64,000 nucleotides of DNA from Lumbricus terrestris (GCA_949752735.1 OX457042.1:22086995-22150994), one strand, 5' to 3'; shown: positions 45,787-58,692, counted from the stretch's first letter. The notes: a model not told the origin generated them from the letters alone. Numbers and translations are program-made.

Positions 45787-48081
45787 TAGGGTGTCCCAAC
45801 AAATATTTTTCTAGAAACTTGAAATGCAGTCCCCCTAAAAAGTTTCCATATGGTCCCATAATAACACCTGTAAAGTTTTATGACACTAAAAAAATATTTA
45901 GGGGTGGCTCAAGCCGCCCAAATTTAACCCATATTGGCATAATTTGCGCCTGATGTGTCCAACTTCTAAATGCCTTTATATCCCAATCGTTGATCCTATT
46001 ATAACAAATTTACTACCCTTGGAAAGCTCGTGAATGGTAGAATTAACAGGTATTTAACTTTATTGGATACAATGGATATTTTGGGCATAGTCTTATGCTC
46101 AAAAAATGCAAAATCGAGAAAAATTTGAGATTTTTGAACTTTGGACACAATATCAGTGCACACACAACTAATCATTGGGAGTAGTCATTACAAACTCTTG
46201 ATAATGTAACAAGTCGTGGTTTTAGCTCCTCCATACCTTCATCTGCTTCATAGTAAGAAATTCTGAGGGGGCTGTGAGGTTCAACCCCTATTTGTCCTAG
46301 GACCACACAGTAAAGTTTTAATTGCACACCCCATGCAGCTACACAACAAATCAACGTCTGGACCGTTATTTTTTTACTATTCTCATACTGATCTGCTGAT
46401 TCTACATCACTGCACTCAAATTGTTCTTCAGTTCTACGTTCTACATTTACACATGTCAACAAGATTGTCACAATTGTGGTTAGAAAACATGTGCCTGTGT
46501 TTTTCGACAACCTGTACGAGAAATTGTCTCCGATCTACGTTCTTCGTTATCGTTGAGCTGAAATTCTGTATCAAAGCTGCGTCATGTTTGTTCAGCACAG
46601 TCATTTACACAGACCAACGTTATGAAAAATCACACGTGGTCTTATACGATTGGCTATCTCGCCACTCTTTCACCGAAAGATCGAGAAAACTATATTTGAA
46701 CGCAGCATGGTTTGGGAAAAACTTTTAGGAAGAGATAACCCCGTTATTCCACATTAATGAGAACTCACTGAAAGAACAGAGAGAATTGCTATCTCTTATA
46801 TCTTAGGTGCTGGTATACCAAGAATGATGTTGCATCATTTTCAGACTTGTCATCTAGAGCAGCATTGCCAGAATTATAAAGCTATGGATTAATTCAAAGA
46901 GAGCAGTGACTCTACATGAGAACACCGCCTGACTGTAGATGTCAATCACAAATCTGAGACTTGTTTGGGTTGGATGCCCTGTAATTCACGGTCGTCAACT
47001 GTATATGTGATTCGTTTCCATCATAAAGCAATTAGATCTATATTGCCTTACCCATCCAACTTGCTCTGTGATGGCAACAGGCTTGCGAAATGCTACCGAA
47101 TTGTTCAATCCAACCATGAATACCAAGAGTTTTGAAAATTCTTGATAGTCATATTTCGAGTATGGCCACGCTAAAGCTGTTCAGTAATGAATTCTTATGA
47201 TTTGTTAGATGCAGACTGCAGTAGCATTGGTCGAGGGTTTGGTTGATGGTGAACCAGATTGGAGCATTCATCTTTAAATGGCTTGCAGAGCTTAATTACA
47301 GACCATTGATGGACAAATTTTTACCAAGGACACAAAGAATGCACCAGGCAACTGGACTTAAAAGATTTCTGTGATGTTAACAAGATGTTACGACTGATGG
47401 CTGATGTAGAAGGGTGCAAGGCATTGCAAACTCTATTTAATATGCAGTTATTGAAAGCCGTTGTCTCAAAGCATTTGCCAATAATTAGGCCTAATGCATC
47501 ACACTTTCACGACTTCAAAAGGTTCAAACTGCAACCGTTGATTCCTGTCCTGGTCCAGAGGTCAACTTTAGCACACCAACATGTTTGTAGGCTACTTCCA
47601 CCAACTAGAGAAAAATCAGACTGACAATCTGTTAACCTTATTCATTTCTACTCCACTGATGATTGCCATGTGGAGGTAGCGACCTGCAATCCTAGTGCAC
47701 GACATTTACATCATTCGTTTGCTCGAGAGCTTAACTGTCGTCCTTATGCTTGAAAAACCTCATTCGCAAATACAATAAGGTTGCATATTTGTAGATTTTA
47801 GTATTTCAGAGCAATATAAGGTTATTAAGCAATACATAAGCACGCTAGTGGGATCAAAGTGTGGACCTCCGAAAATTTCAAACTCATAGGCCTATATGTC
47901 GCACGTATAATTTGTGACAACTTACACATATTATATGTGAGCTTTGAGCGGCCTCTAAATATTTTCAAAATGTCCAGAAATTTGGCAGGTACTATCATAG
48001 GACCATAAGGAAACTTTTTGGAGGGACTGCATTTCAAGTTTCAAGAAAAATATTTTTCCTGTGCAATCGTGGGACACCCTA
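45787..48081. mobile_element. 2.3-kb inverted-repeat element, TAGGGTGTCCCA ends
   Basis: Starts TAGGGTGTCCCA; the right end is its complement TGGGACACCCTA. Exact 8-bp duplication ATAGTCAT at 45779-45786 and 48082-48089. The inverted repeats extend about 100 bp (shared ACTTGAAATGCAGTCCC and AAAAGTTTCC). The interior has no frame above 131 codons; reading through stops gives no family I recognise. Probably the decayed relative of an autonomous 8-bp-target element. Confidence 0.93.
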
Positions 48082-48357
48082 ATAGTCATAAACTATTATT
48101 GAGTCTATTCATGTGGACGCGCTATTCTAAGGCCTTTTATGCAGAAGCGTACCGGAAGAAGGGTATACCTAGGTAGGTTACACCAGCAGTAATAATTGTC
48201 CATAGAGATAATGAGGGGAATGTGGGACAAATTAGACACCTGCAAAATGCATATTATGAAGGGGATTGAACGGTATCTTGGATCATCTCTACGAGACGTT
48301 GATTCATGTGAACTTGGGTTGCCCAATGAGGACCTTACTTTGGGTTTGTAAATTAAC

Positions 48358-48502
48358 CAGTGTGAGAATTGTGAAAAAATAACTGGGGGGTTGGCCTATG
48401 ATAAACTTGGAATTGGGGTGTGAAAAACAGTTTAGGCTACTATGGGGCACTAAGAAAGACTGGGGGGTTGAAACCCTCCAACCCCCGGCAATTCTCACCC
48501 TG
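48358..48502 (+). mobile_element. hAT-type MITE, family CAGnGTGAGAATTG
   Basis: Starts CAGTGTGAGAATTG and ends CAATTCTCACCCTG. Exact 8-bp duplication AAATTAAC at 48350-48357 and 48503-48510. A second terminal word, AGTTCTCACCCTG, follows at 48527-48539. Confidence 0.92.
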
Positions 48503-48537
48503 AAATTAACTGGGGTTGAACCCCACAGTTCTCACCC

Positions 48538-48598
48538 TGAATACCTACCTTGAAGAGGCGCTATATAAATTTCTGAAATAAACAAATAAATAAATAGG
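48538..48598 (+). mobile_element. SINE family A tail fragment
   Basis: CTTGAAGAGGCGCTATATAAATTTC followed by AAATAAAT repeats; only the tail is present. Confidence 0.7.
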
Positions 48599-49523
48599 TC
48601 TACGTGGGAATCCAGCGTTGCATGTGGCGAACTGCAGCTGAGTTACATGTGAACAGTTCAATAAATACATTCACACTCAAAACACGTGGAATAAAAATTT
48701 GAGAAAACGTCCGAGTTTTTCCTTTGAATCGCGATCGGATTATAATTATAGCCTAAACATAGCCTATAGTCCTTAAAGGTGCTTAACTACTATCCAGATT
48801 TAGTTCCACCATATTGGCAGGCCCGGATCGACCTTTACACTTTGACCTTACCTGACGTCTACCACTCTACCCTTAGAACCGTGCTCCCACCGTAGAAGGG
48901 CATAAATATGTCCGCGTTAATTAACGCCTGAGGCAAGAACATATCGATATCATACACGGCTATATATACGCCCTCTGACTCCAAGACAATCAACGACATA
49001 CCGAGCCATTGGGCTTTGCTCTTTACCCTTCCCTCTATTATTGTCCAATTGAACTCGTAATTTTCTTTGTAACCTCTATTCTGAAGGGATCTAATTTGCC
49101 CAGTAACATGACAGCGGAAATTCTAAGAACAAGCTTTTGTAGTTAGTCCCACAACCGAAAATGTTGTCTTGGGACAAAGGCGCAGACCAATAATCTAGTT
49201 TTGAAACTAAATCCAATGTTTTTGAATAATCGCTTGCATGTATGTCTTGAGATTTTAGAACAAAATAGCCTTATACCTCTGACTCTATTCAATAAGACCA
49301 GTAACCTTATAAAACATCGAAAGGACTACTAAAGTATAATATTTCACCTAAAAGTTTTATACGACCACGTATAGTAAATTAATATAACAGTTGCCAAAAC
49401 AGGTCTCAATGGGGTTTCCATTCTGGTTATCATGGTCATCTGCATACTTAAGCCTAATAGTTTAGCTCACGTGCAGCGGCAGTCGCAATTACTTTCTGCT
49501 CCATGATTAAGCGGTACATTTAT
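48599..49523. other. unassigned spacer
   Basis: AT-rich. No frame above 60 codons, no repeat boundary seen. Confidence 0.5.
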
Positions 49524-49531
49524 CTACAAGC

Positions 49532-49899
49532 CAGGGGCGGATCCAAGGGGGCAAAGCTGCAAATCCGGCCATGTCCCCCATTTGGAATTTTCTTGAAATT
49601 TTTGACCAGCTATTCTGTCTCGGAAAGTTGACTGCCTCCCCTCAGTAGTTTCGTAGGCCTTTCCCCACGCTCCACGAGGTCCGTATACAGGGGGCTTAAG
49701 AACACTGCAGTAGTAAAAACGGTCATCATGCAGTTACAGTTATTTCGGCGGATAAAATGGCATCTTTTGCGTTAGGAATTCGACAAATGTCTAAAAAAAA
49801 GTCATCAGATTTCTCGGTGACCAAGACGAAAATTTTCCCCTGTCCCAAGACCGAAAATTTTGGCCCTCCCCCACTTCGAACATTTCTGTATCCGCCCTG
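49532..49899 (+). mobile_element. hAT-type MITE, family CAGGGGCGGATCC
   Basis: Starts CAGGGGCGGATCCAAGG and ends GTATCCGCCCTG. Flanks CTACAAGC and CTACGAGT agree at 6 of 8, both changes being transitions. Confidence 0.9.
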
Positions 49900-50601
49900 C
49901 TACGAGTATAGAAGTTGAAAGTTCTAGGCCTAACAACATGCATCATGCGATTTCCGATGATGCCATGCCATGCAGTGTCCGATTATATTATATGCTGCCA
50001 TGGTGCATGGTATCAAAGGTTCTTAATATAGCCGCAGCGCAAGATCTCCATGCAAGATCTCGAATCTCGTTTTTTCTCAAGTGGGCTTATATCCCACGCC
50101 AACGCCGCAACCGCCGCCATCGACAGCCTGCAGCAGCCTCCTGCAGCTCTCCGGTGTCTCAAAGCTCTCGCTTTTAACGCGAAGCTTTCTAATGGATGGC
50201 AGGAGCGACCTTCAGTTAAGACCTTACGTCTTATTCGATAACACTGCACAGTCTAAGGCGGCCGCATACCGAACATATCCGATTCGGGTCGGATCGGTTG
50301 AGTTTACGGCCGCCTTTAGAGATTAGAAGATATAGAAAGGAGTTCAGATTTCGTTTGAACAATATATGGATTTAACTGGGTGGTATTTGATAACGACCTC
50401 CTCCTCCTCCTCTCTCAGTCAGCAGTAAGATGTTAGTAGCTGTTTGGAACCTTTCTTGTTTCATCGGTGCTGTCATGCTGGGACCGCCACTGAATATAGC
50501 CTCAAGGGTGAAGACCCAAGGGCGCCTTACAAACGATCAGATACGATGCAATTGCAATGGGTTAAACTGGACTTTAAAAATACGACATTGGATCTGACTG
50601 A

Positions 50602-50636
<35 letters not shown>

Positions 50637-51961
50637 CTATAGGGTTAAGCGATTATAATATAAGACAGAAAGGTTGGAGAGATTTGATGCGATTGCCCGA
50701 CTATTGTGTTTGAAAAATAGAAGATCATCTGATCCATAAATTATTGTTATGATCCATAAATTATTGCAGATCGATGGAATAATTATTGTACTCATAATTA
50801 TTCTCGGCCGTTGCTGGAATTGATCGGAAACGACATTTTTGTGTCTCGGATTGCACGGTGCGTGATCTATGGGTCCCCTACTGGGGAGAGGGTTGAATTC
50901 AAGGTTTCTGCATGGAGGAGGGCGCGTTATACGAGTAGCCTGTGGGTAAGCTAATACCTGATGCTCAAGATGGTCCTGAAGATGACTATAGAGTCGCCAT
51001 CCTTCTTTCTAAAGACTTGGGACTAGCACTACCTGGGTATAGGCCCTATAGTATTATCTTTAAGTATAAAACTCAAAGTTTGTCCTTCTGTGTGTGGGAT
51101 GCACCAATTTTGTCCGGAGGCCTACTCGGAAATTACAGCGATTCGTTTAAAAAAAATTGCAATCGATTCTTACTTACATTTGGAGTTAAACGCCACTATT
51201 TTCGGCTGCCAATTCACTTTATAAGTCCCGAGATGTCAACATTTAAACTTGCACGCGATAAGCGATTCAAAATCCATTCACGTTGATAAGGCCTCCATTG
51301 CCTACCAGAGAACTACAGCCAATGGCATGATGGTTTGAGGTCACGTGATATTTACTTCTATCGAAAATATTTGCGAGGATTATTCTCGGCTTTTTTCTTC
51401 TGATCCACACGAGAAAATCATAAAGATCGCGATCCAAAAATCTTTCCATATTTTAAATTTCGTTGTTATAAAAACGATATATTAGACACGGCATAATTAT
51501 GTTCACTAAACTCATGACGTCATTATTTTGAGCTCAAATCTTAACGTCACATCTCGCCAAACCGCGTAGCAAAAATGTTGTGGACGTAAATAATGCGAAT
51601 ATAACTGCAAATAATCGGAATAAAAAAGCGTAGATTTAAAAACTTCCTTTATCTAAGTGGCAAAGAACAATTTATGAAAAAAGCACGTTGTAGTATCTTT
51701 TCAGAAAAAGTCGTTTTTCTCAGTTACGTGTCGAGTGGACTTAACGGGTTTTGCTCTTCGATTATCGACCAGACCTGTACACCTAGCGGAGAGGTTCATT
51801 ACTTCTCCTTCATTACTTCTCCTTAATGCGTCGTGTGCGAGCATCTTTTATTCAGAGCCGTTGACGGACTGCGTTCTCTAGCTGCACGCTCAGAGCCACA
51901 ATCGTTGAATTACGGACTAAGAGCGGCACGGAATGGCCCGCTCTATTCATGCCGCACGCTT
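49900..51961. other. unassigned region with small repeats
   Basis: (TCC)n at 50398-50412 and (TA)n at 50603-50637. 50040-50330 is GC-richer, with three overlapping frames but no motif. A 114-codon plus frame at 50942-51286 shows no domain. No gene called. Confidence 0.45.
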
Positions 51962-53100
51962 ATGTATGTATGTATGTATGTATGTATGCGCGTGTGGTGG
52001 TCCGTTTATACTTCGATTCGATTACAGTAAATTATATCAGATCGTGGATGGGATCTGAAGGCAACAACGACGCATTCCATGGCTGAGGAATCTGGGGCAA
52101 GGCTCTGAAATACCATCGTTCCGAGGAGGAGGAGGAGGAGGAGGAGGAGGAGGAGGAGGAGGAGGAAAAGGAGCAAGAAAGAAGCAGCTGGAAGTGCGGG
52201 TGGGGGGGGAGAGTCGAGGTCTACTTGACATCGACACGATTAAACGTCGAAGGAGACTCTCTCTATATACTCTCCCTCCATCCTCCTCCTCCTGCCTTTT
52301 CCTGCTCCTCTTCTACCTCCTCCTTCTCCTCCCCTCCCTTCTGCCTCTTCTCCTGCCTCTTCTCCTGCCTCTTTCTCTCCTCTTTCTCCTTCTCCTCCCT
52401 CTCTCCTCTCTTCTCCTGCCTCTTCCTCTCCTCTTTCTCCTCCTCCTTCTCCTCCCTCTCTCCTCTCTTCTCCTGCCTCTTCCTCTCCTCTTTCTCCTCC
52501 TCCTTCTCCTCCCTCTCTCCTCTCTTCTCCTGCCTCTTCGTCTCCTCTTTCTCCTCCTCCTTCTCTTCCCTCTCTCCTCTCTTCTCCTGCCTCTTCCTCT
52601 CCTCTTTCTCCTCCTCCTTCTCCCTCCCGCCTCTTCTCCTGCCTCTTCCTCCCCCTCATCCTCTTCCTCCTACATCTCCTCCTCTTCCTCCTCCATACCC
52701 TCCCTACCTCCCTCCCCCTCGTCTCCTGCCTCTTCCTCCTCTCGCGCATATAATCGGACGATCGATCGATTGCCTCCACCCCCTCCGCCGCCGTCTGTGT
52801 AAATTTCTATAACGATGTTGATGTTTGGTGCGCAGCTCGCATCTAAGATGTTGGGATGGATTTCTGTAAACACGCGGGGGTGGGTGGGTGGGTGTGGTGA
52901 GCCCCCTCCCTACTGCAGCCTCTGCGGGGCGTAAACACGACGCCACGGCCAACGCCACCGAAGCACCTTGCCCGCCGTTGCGTCGCTGTTGGCGGCCGCG
53001 AACAATTGTCGTGTGACGTCGAAGGCGATACTTATTCGGCACCAGGGGCGCCACGTTCCGCTCGCTCACAATCATTATAATGTATAGACGACCTTTTTTC
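51962..53100. repeat. GTAT, GGA and CTCCTT arrays
   Basis: (GTAT)n 51962-51988; (GGA)n 52117-52165; 52267-52742 is a polypyrimidine tract with about five 57-bp units (CTCTTCTCCTGCCTCTTCCT core). The long frames on both strands are artefacts. 52743-53100 is CpG-rich and unassigned. Confidence 0.88.
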
Positions 53101-53665
53101 ATGGAGGTCTCGATAAATTTTGGAGTCCGCGCCGTTGCCGACGATTTTCCACCATGGAGCCTCAGCAGGATTCCAACGTAGAAGCTCAGTGGCCGCGAGG
53201 GAGGGAAGGGGGTTAAGCGTAGTCAGCGATGGTGGTCTTGTCGGTATCGTGCTGGGGAAAATGATTGCGAATCTGAGTCCGCTGAACAGACTCTGTCTAC
53301 GCCCGACCGGATGAGGCCAGCGGTTCTGCGTAATTGTTCTATTTTCGTCGTCAGATCAGATCAATGGTTTTAAAGTGTGCAGTAAAATTTTAAAAAAAAT
53401 AGTCAAAGAAAATAAATGAATACAGGGAAATAAGAAAAAGATTGAGTTTTCTGCGATTTGGCGGCAGTCGTAGGCTTTTAATGGTCTATTGTTTAGCTTT
53501 AGTCCTTACGTTTTTTCTAGACGTTTTTCAAATTCAATCAAATTCAAATTTGCAGCCTGACCCTCGTATCGCCCATTCAACACTTATACTTTGACGAACA
53601 GTGTTGAAATATCTTCTATTTCATTAATAAGTATACATAAATTATGTATACAGTCATACACGTAT
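53101..53665. other. unassigned spacer
   Basis: A 64-codon plus frame at 53120-53314 has no motif. AT-rich after 53330. Confidence 0.45.
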
Positions 53666-53669
53666 ACGT

Positions 53670-53985
53670 GCTAGAGTCTGGAGCGCTTCTGAGTAGTCCC
53701 CTTGAAGAAGCGCTATATAAATTCTTGAATGAATGAATGACTGACTGACTGACTGACTGAATGAATGAATGAATGAATGAATGATTTCCACTCAGAGGCG
53801 CTCCCGTCTACAACGCGGGCACTGAATCGGAGTTTCATGCTGAAGCCGCGAAGCGCATGAGCAATTGCAAGTGAATGACTTGCTCATGGTCCTCTACGCG
53901 GAGGCTTGAGGTTGATTCGAACCTGCAACCTTCCGGCTCCAAGGCACCGAACATACCCCTACACCACCGCACCACACAGTAAGAG
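53670..53985. mobile_element. two SINE family A copies, tail to tail
   Basis: Plus-strand tail 53670-53782 (GGAGCGCTTCTGAGTAG, AAGCGCTATATAAATTC, then TGAA/TGAC repeats) meets a near-complete minus-strand copy 53783-53985 (ACTCAGAGGCGCTCCC to GGTTGATTCGAACCTGC and CACCGCACC). Confidence 0.85.
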
Positions 53986-54057
53986 CGTGTTCATTGTTCA
54001 ATGGTGTTTCCGCTATAGAATAAATCCATGGCGCTCAATAAAGCGAACATGCGGATC

Positions 54058-54058
54058 C

Positions 54059-54089
<31 letters not shown>

Positions 54090-54335
54090 TAGGCAGGCAG
54101 ACAGACAGGCAGACAGACAGACAGACAGGCAGACAAATAGACAGACAGATAGACAGGCAGACAGACAGACAGACAAATAGACAGACAGGCAGACAAATAG
54201 ACAGACAGACAGGCAGACAAATAGACAGACAGATAGACAGGCAGACAGACAGACAGACAAATAGACAGACAGGCAGACAGACAGACAGACAGGCAGACAA
54301 ATAGACAGGCAGGCAGACAAATAGACAGACACACC
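54058..54335 (+). repeat. (GACA/GGCA)n microsatellite
   Basis: AGACAGACAGGCAGACAAAT units. All four long frames across it are artefacts. Confidence 0.96.
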
Positions 54336-55034
54336 AAACTGACAAACGCGTATAGAAACGGAGACAGAGACACAGAGACGGACAGCAGACAGACACAGAC
54401 TGACGTATACAGGGCGGCTAATGGAATGGCTTTTGTTGAAATATTTTCTAGGGGTGCTGCTGTTCCACCGCGTCCTCGCACGTTCATTACGTCAACGCAT
54501 TAGAACAGCGACGACGACAACGTCTATCGACGTCGGTGCGAGTCAAAAACTATCTTTTTGAAAGAATTGATTCACCGCCCGTTCACTGGACATCCCGCAC
54601 TTCATTGTGCATGCAGCGAACTATGCGTGTCTCGTGACCATGCAGAACGGGATGCATGCTGACGTTCGACGATAATAACCCGATAACAGGAGACTTTGAC
54701 GGTAATGATTATATCAGGCACTGCATCCATGGCCACTCCTAAATCCTGGTTAATCAGTCTGCATCCCTATTGAACAGACGCCGAGCAGGAAAAGAAGGAG
54801 GAAAGGGAGTAGGAGTAGGAGCAGAGGAAGGCCCACGCTGAATGATACCACTGCAGACTATAATAAGCAGCGGCTCAGAGGGAGAGAGGGAGGCAGGTGA
54901 AGAAGAAGACTGCAGGAAGAGAGAGCGAAAGCTAAACGGACATCAAAAGCAGTTTTTTCCTGAAGACAGACGCGAAGTCGTTTGTCGTTGTCATCGTCAT
55001 CACAGTCGTCGTCGTCGTTGTCTGCTTCCGAGAA
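54336..55034. other. CpG-rich flank before the signal-peptide exon
   Basis: GC- and CpG-richer than average, with CGTCGTCGTC words at 55005-55020. Candidate promoter and 5-prime UTR. No TATA box recognised. Confidence 0.3.
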
Positions 55035-55215
55035 ATGGATGCTGTGTACCGTGCGTCGCTTCTCGTCTTCCTCTTCCACCAGGTCGTCGTCTGGCAGGTC
55101 GAGTCTCGACCCAACAGACGAGACAGGTCGACGACGACGAAACCGACCCAGAACCCCTATCCAGCGCCTGCCTCAACGTCCAACAACTCTCAGCGATTTC
55201 TTCATCTCGATTGTG
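55035..55215 (+). CDS. candidate first coding exon of a secreted protein
   Basis: Family not recognised. The ATG has a strong context (G at -3, G at +4). The first 24 residues form a good signal peptide: short basic n-region MDAVYR, hydrophobic core ASLLVFLFHQVVVW, and a possible cut after VES. A basic RPNRRDR stretch and a Thr/Pro/Ser/Asn-rich linker follow. After 60 codons the frame meets a near-perfect donor, TGTG|GTGAGT, in phase 1. The upstream 500 bases are GC/CpG-rich, which suits a promoter and 5-prime UTR. No downstream exon was identified in the remaining 9 kb, and a longer overlapping frame starts at 54842. A chance frame cannot be excluded. Confidence 0.4.
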
Positions 55216-55440
55216 GTGAGTTGCGTTGAACGTGCATGCATGCATTGCATCAAAGCATGACAGAACTATAGTAACGGGGACCGAATCATATAATTACCTT
55301 TGGACAATATCTAATGACGACACGAACCCTAAACCTGACCCTGAATGACCATCACCAGGCCTGACCCTAAACGACACTCACGACGCATAGGCTGACCCTA
55401 TAACTGACTCTCACGACGCCTAACCTTATCCTAAACGACC
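55216..55440 (+). repeat. degenerate CCTGACCCTAAACGAC repeat
   Basis: 55320-55445 contains four to five loose copies of a CCTAACCCTAAACGACCCTCACGACG-like unit. It lies in the presumed first intron after the 55035-55215 exon. Confidence 0.6.
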
Positions 55441-55448
55441 CTCAAGAC

Positions 55449-55783
55449 CAGAGGCGTAGCGACCGCCCTCCGTACCCTCCGACCGAAGGGGGCCCCCGCA
55501 AGGAAGGGGGCCCCTAAATGTGTAAAATATGTAAGGCATAAGTAACATTTATTGACGCTATTACACAATCCATATTGGCTTTACTGACAATGCCATGAAG
55601 TAAATACGGAATACCTTGATAGGCTACTGCAGACATAAGTACATGTATGCATAATATTACATGAGCCCTGCATATCTTAGAAAGTAAATACTGTTTCCAG
55701 TTTCTTCATTGTAAGTGGCCCCGCCGCCCTGGTCATTATAATTATGTTCGGAGGGGGCCACGTTCTTTGCTGCTACGGCCCTG
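55449..55783. mobile_element. hAT-type MITE, family CAGAGGCGTAGC
   Basis: Starts CAGAGGCGTAGCGACC and ends GCTGCTACGGCCCTG. Exact 8-bp duplication CTCAAGAC at 55441-55448 and 55784-55791. GGGGGCCCC runs lie near the left end. Confidence 0.93.
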
Positions 55784-55791
55784 CTCAAGAC

Positions 55792-56105
55792 CCATCAGTC
55801 TCATGCAGATACTATAATTGTGCCTCATTTCATATTGTACTGTAATATTGTATTTTGTCGTATTGTATTGTTTCTTCCATTTTCGTCGATAGATAAATTT
55901 ATATTGCGCCTCGCAAAGAGTCAAGGTCGCCCACAGATATTAAATTTGCATTAGGGGCAAAACGCTATAATTATATGGTCACCGTTTACTTTATCAGCAA
56001 GAGCTTTAAAAATTGCAAAGCATGCAGTAAATTAAGAACATGGGTATTTTTCATTTTTATAGAGTTATTTCTTAGTGCGGATTTCTCAGTTTCTATTTGT
56101 GCAGC
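55792..56105. other. unassigned spacer
   Basis: AT-rich, no feature recognised. Confidence 0.5.
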
Positions 56106-56380
56106 ACTAGTATCATTAGGATCATTAGTATCATTAGTATCATTGGTATCATTAGTATCATTGGTATCATTGGTGTCATTGGTATCATTAGTATCATTGG
56201 TATCATTAGTATCATTGGTATCATTGGTATCATTGGTATCATTGGTATCACTAGTATCATTAGTATCAGTTGTATCATTGGTATGATTTGTATCATTTGT
56301 GTCGTTAGTATCATTAGTATCATTAGCATCACTAGTGTCAATAGTATCACTAGTATCTTTAGTATCATTAGTATCATATA
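56106..56380 (+). repeat. 9-bp minisatellite (GTATCATTA/G)
   Basis: About 30 units of GTATCATTA or GTATCATTG. It keeps all frames open on both strands. Confidence 0.96.
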
Positions 56381-57465
56381 ATTTAGTGCTTTAGTGTGAA
56401 GAAATTATTTTGTCAAAAACAAAACGAAGTAATAGCACTTGAAAGTGCTTGTCAATTTTGCAAGGTTGAGGGGGAAAGCGTCCCTCTTGCCCCTATATCC
56501 GGGCGCCCGTGCATGCATAGAGTAAACAGCAGTTACTCTACAGTTACTCTGAAGTTGAAAGGGAGAGTCATGGATCTGAGGGCATTCACTGGCTCTCAAA
56601 AACATCCAGATCAACACAGTTAGCTTGCACGCTTTGTATATACGGTCGAAAACTGCCATGGTGGCGAGAAACCTTTTAGCCAACTTAACACTTTTAATTG
56701 AAATAATGCGGTCGAATTACATTTAATGAACGCTGAAGAGAATTCCGAGTGATAAGTGGTGACTGCGTGCGGTGTATTGCCTGAAGCAGATGAATAGCAT
56801 TCTGTATTGCTTTACAATTAGAGGAGACCGATATGTTTACGACTGAATGCATGATGGAGGAGGAGGCGGGCTGAAATCTGTTCTTAACAACTGCGGATTC
56901 GAAACATCTGTAATCTACGAATAGACGATTTGTTATCATTTGTTAGTTATTTACAACAGGTCGTCATGCCTACACATGTCACACACACACACACACACAC
57001 TTGTTCAGTCATATGCCGCAGTCGAGGTACATGTACAAGCTGCATGCAGGGCTGCAATATTATTTCTCATGCAGCTTTTATCTTCAATGAGTGTGTGTGT
57101 GGTCCACGAATCTAAACGCACAGCTTCGAACACACTGCAGGGAGTAAAAAGGCAAATTGTCAATGTCCTATTATATCGTAATCGTGATCTCCAAACTTCC
57201 AATAAAAATAAAGCGCTGATCGAAAGCCAAACGCGGGGCACCTGCTTCTTCACGAGCGATGCGTTGCGTCAAAAGGGTTGTCCGTAAGAGTATAGTCCAA
57301 AGGTGGTCCGGGTCGAGTTTCCATGGGGATCAGAAGGGGCTGAACAACTATACAAAGGCGCGGGTGATGGGAGTGTATACATAAGGGATTCCATGCATGG
57401 AACTGAATGGAATAATCGAGAACTGAATTGCAGAGTTATAAGCTGTGTCAGCATTGACCAATTGT
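56381..57465. other. unassigned spacer
   Basis: (CA)n at 56978-57000. Several 60-115-codon frames, none with a motif. No gene called. Confidence 0.45.
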
Positions 57466-57585
57466 TTCAGCGCCCCTTCAATCTGATTACTCAGAAGCGC
57501 TCCCGACTACAGAGTGGACACTGAATCGGAGTTTCACGCCGAAGCGCTGAGCAATTGCGAGCGAAGGACTTGCCATGCAAGGTAT
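57466..57585 (-). mobile_element. SINE family A, 3-prime half
   Basis: CAGCGCCCCTTCAATC, CAGAAGCGCTCCCGACTAC, and TGAATCGGAGTTTCACGCC to GAGCAATTGCGAGCG match the family; the tRNA-like head is missing. Confidence 0.78.
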
Positions 57586-57739
57586 CTATACGACCATGCA
57601 TGGCCCTGAGGCAGTATGCTTGGTTATAAAGTGCCATAGCAACTCCGTTTTCTCAGCCTCGGTATATGCAGTCCTCTCCCTCACCGTCTCATCTTCCCGC
57701 CAACAGTATCGGTCGTAGTCAAGTTGGATATATAGTGGC

Positions 57740-58115
57740 CAGGGGCAAATCCAGGGGGGCCAAAATGGCCATGGCCCCCCATTTAAAAATTGCATGGAAC
57801 GTGGCCCCCAATTTGGTTTCAACAAGCCATTAAATAAATGCGGCGGGAGAGAAAAACAGGATACCAGCTGCTCCCCCCATTAAAAAAATCGCATGGGACG
57901 TGACCTCCCATTTGATACTCCCGACTATGATGACTGACGACTAAAAAAGGTCCTCAACTTTTTTAGCGGCTGAATTGGTGTCTTTTTCATGAAAAATTGG
58001 GCGATTGACTAAAAAAGGTCATCTGTTTTTCGGCGACGAGACGAAATTTTTCCCATGTCCCACCAATAAGACCGAGAATTTTGCCCCCCCCTGAAAATTT
58101 CTGTATCCGCCCTTG
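57740..58115 (+). mobile_element. hAT-type MITE, family CAGGGGCGGATCC
   Basis: Starts CAGGGGCAAATCCAGG and ends TGTATCCGCCCTTG. Exact 8-bp duplication ATAGTGGC at 57732-57739 and 58116-58123. Two shared-module segments inside. Confidence 0.95.
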
Positions 58116-58123
58116 ATAGTGGC

Positions 58124-58692
58124 ACGAAGGGTGATGCAAAGAATTTTTTGACTGCACTTTGGCGCAAGTCACTGGCGAAAAATTATGATGACCTTGCTTT
58201 TTTAGTCATCCGCTTTGAATTTCTGATTTTGGTCTTCTTGCATGCTGCATATTTTCCACATGCACACGACCTTCGTTCCGCTTCATTCTTCCATGGTGAA
58301 CCGGATGCAGTTACCTTTTTCTAATGGTCATCACTGCACAAGACGACTTTTGCAACTGCACAAATTCGTTTTCAACTTCACATTTTGTGTAGAACTGCAC
58401 GTGTTAGAAAAACCCTACAGTTGGCATCGAACCCTATACCTAGCTTACTGCACACAGCAGGCTTCGTATGAATATATATGATATACCTGGTATATTATAA
58501 TATAACATACATTATAATATATATAATACATATTTATAATTCTATGTATATATGATATACTATATATATTGAAACGGAAGAAAAAACGTCGGAAGGCTAC
58601 AGTCGAGACTATAAGGTGGATCGAGTTTCCCATTTGGACGAATTGCTCTTGCATGCTACACCAATAACACCATGCATATAATAATTATTATA
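58124..58692. other. spacer with AT-rich tract
   Basis: TATAATATA words at 58480-58570. No gene. Confidence 0.5.

Noticed and set aside
46172..46728. 112- and 131-codon overlapping frames as genes
   Set aside because: They lie inside the 2.3-kb transposon on opposite strands and show no recognised domain.
52194..52812. Long Leu/Pro/Ser and Arg/Glu/Gly frames as genes
   Set aside because: Both strands stay open because the tract is pure pyrimidine with 57-bp units.
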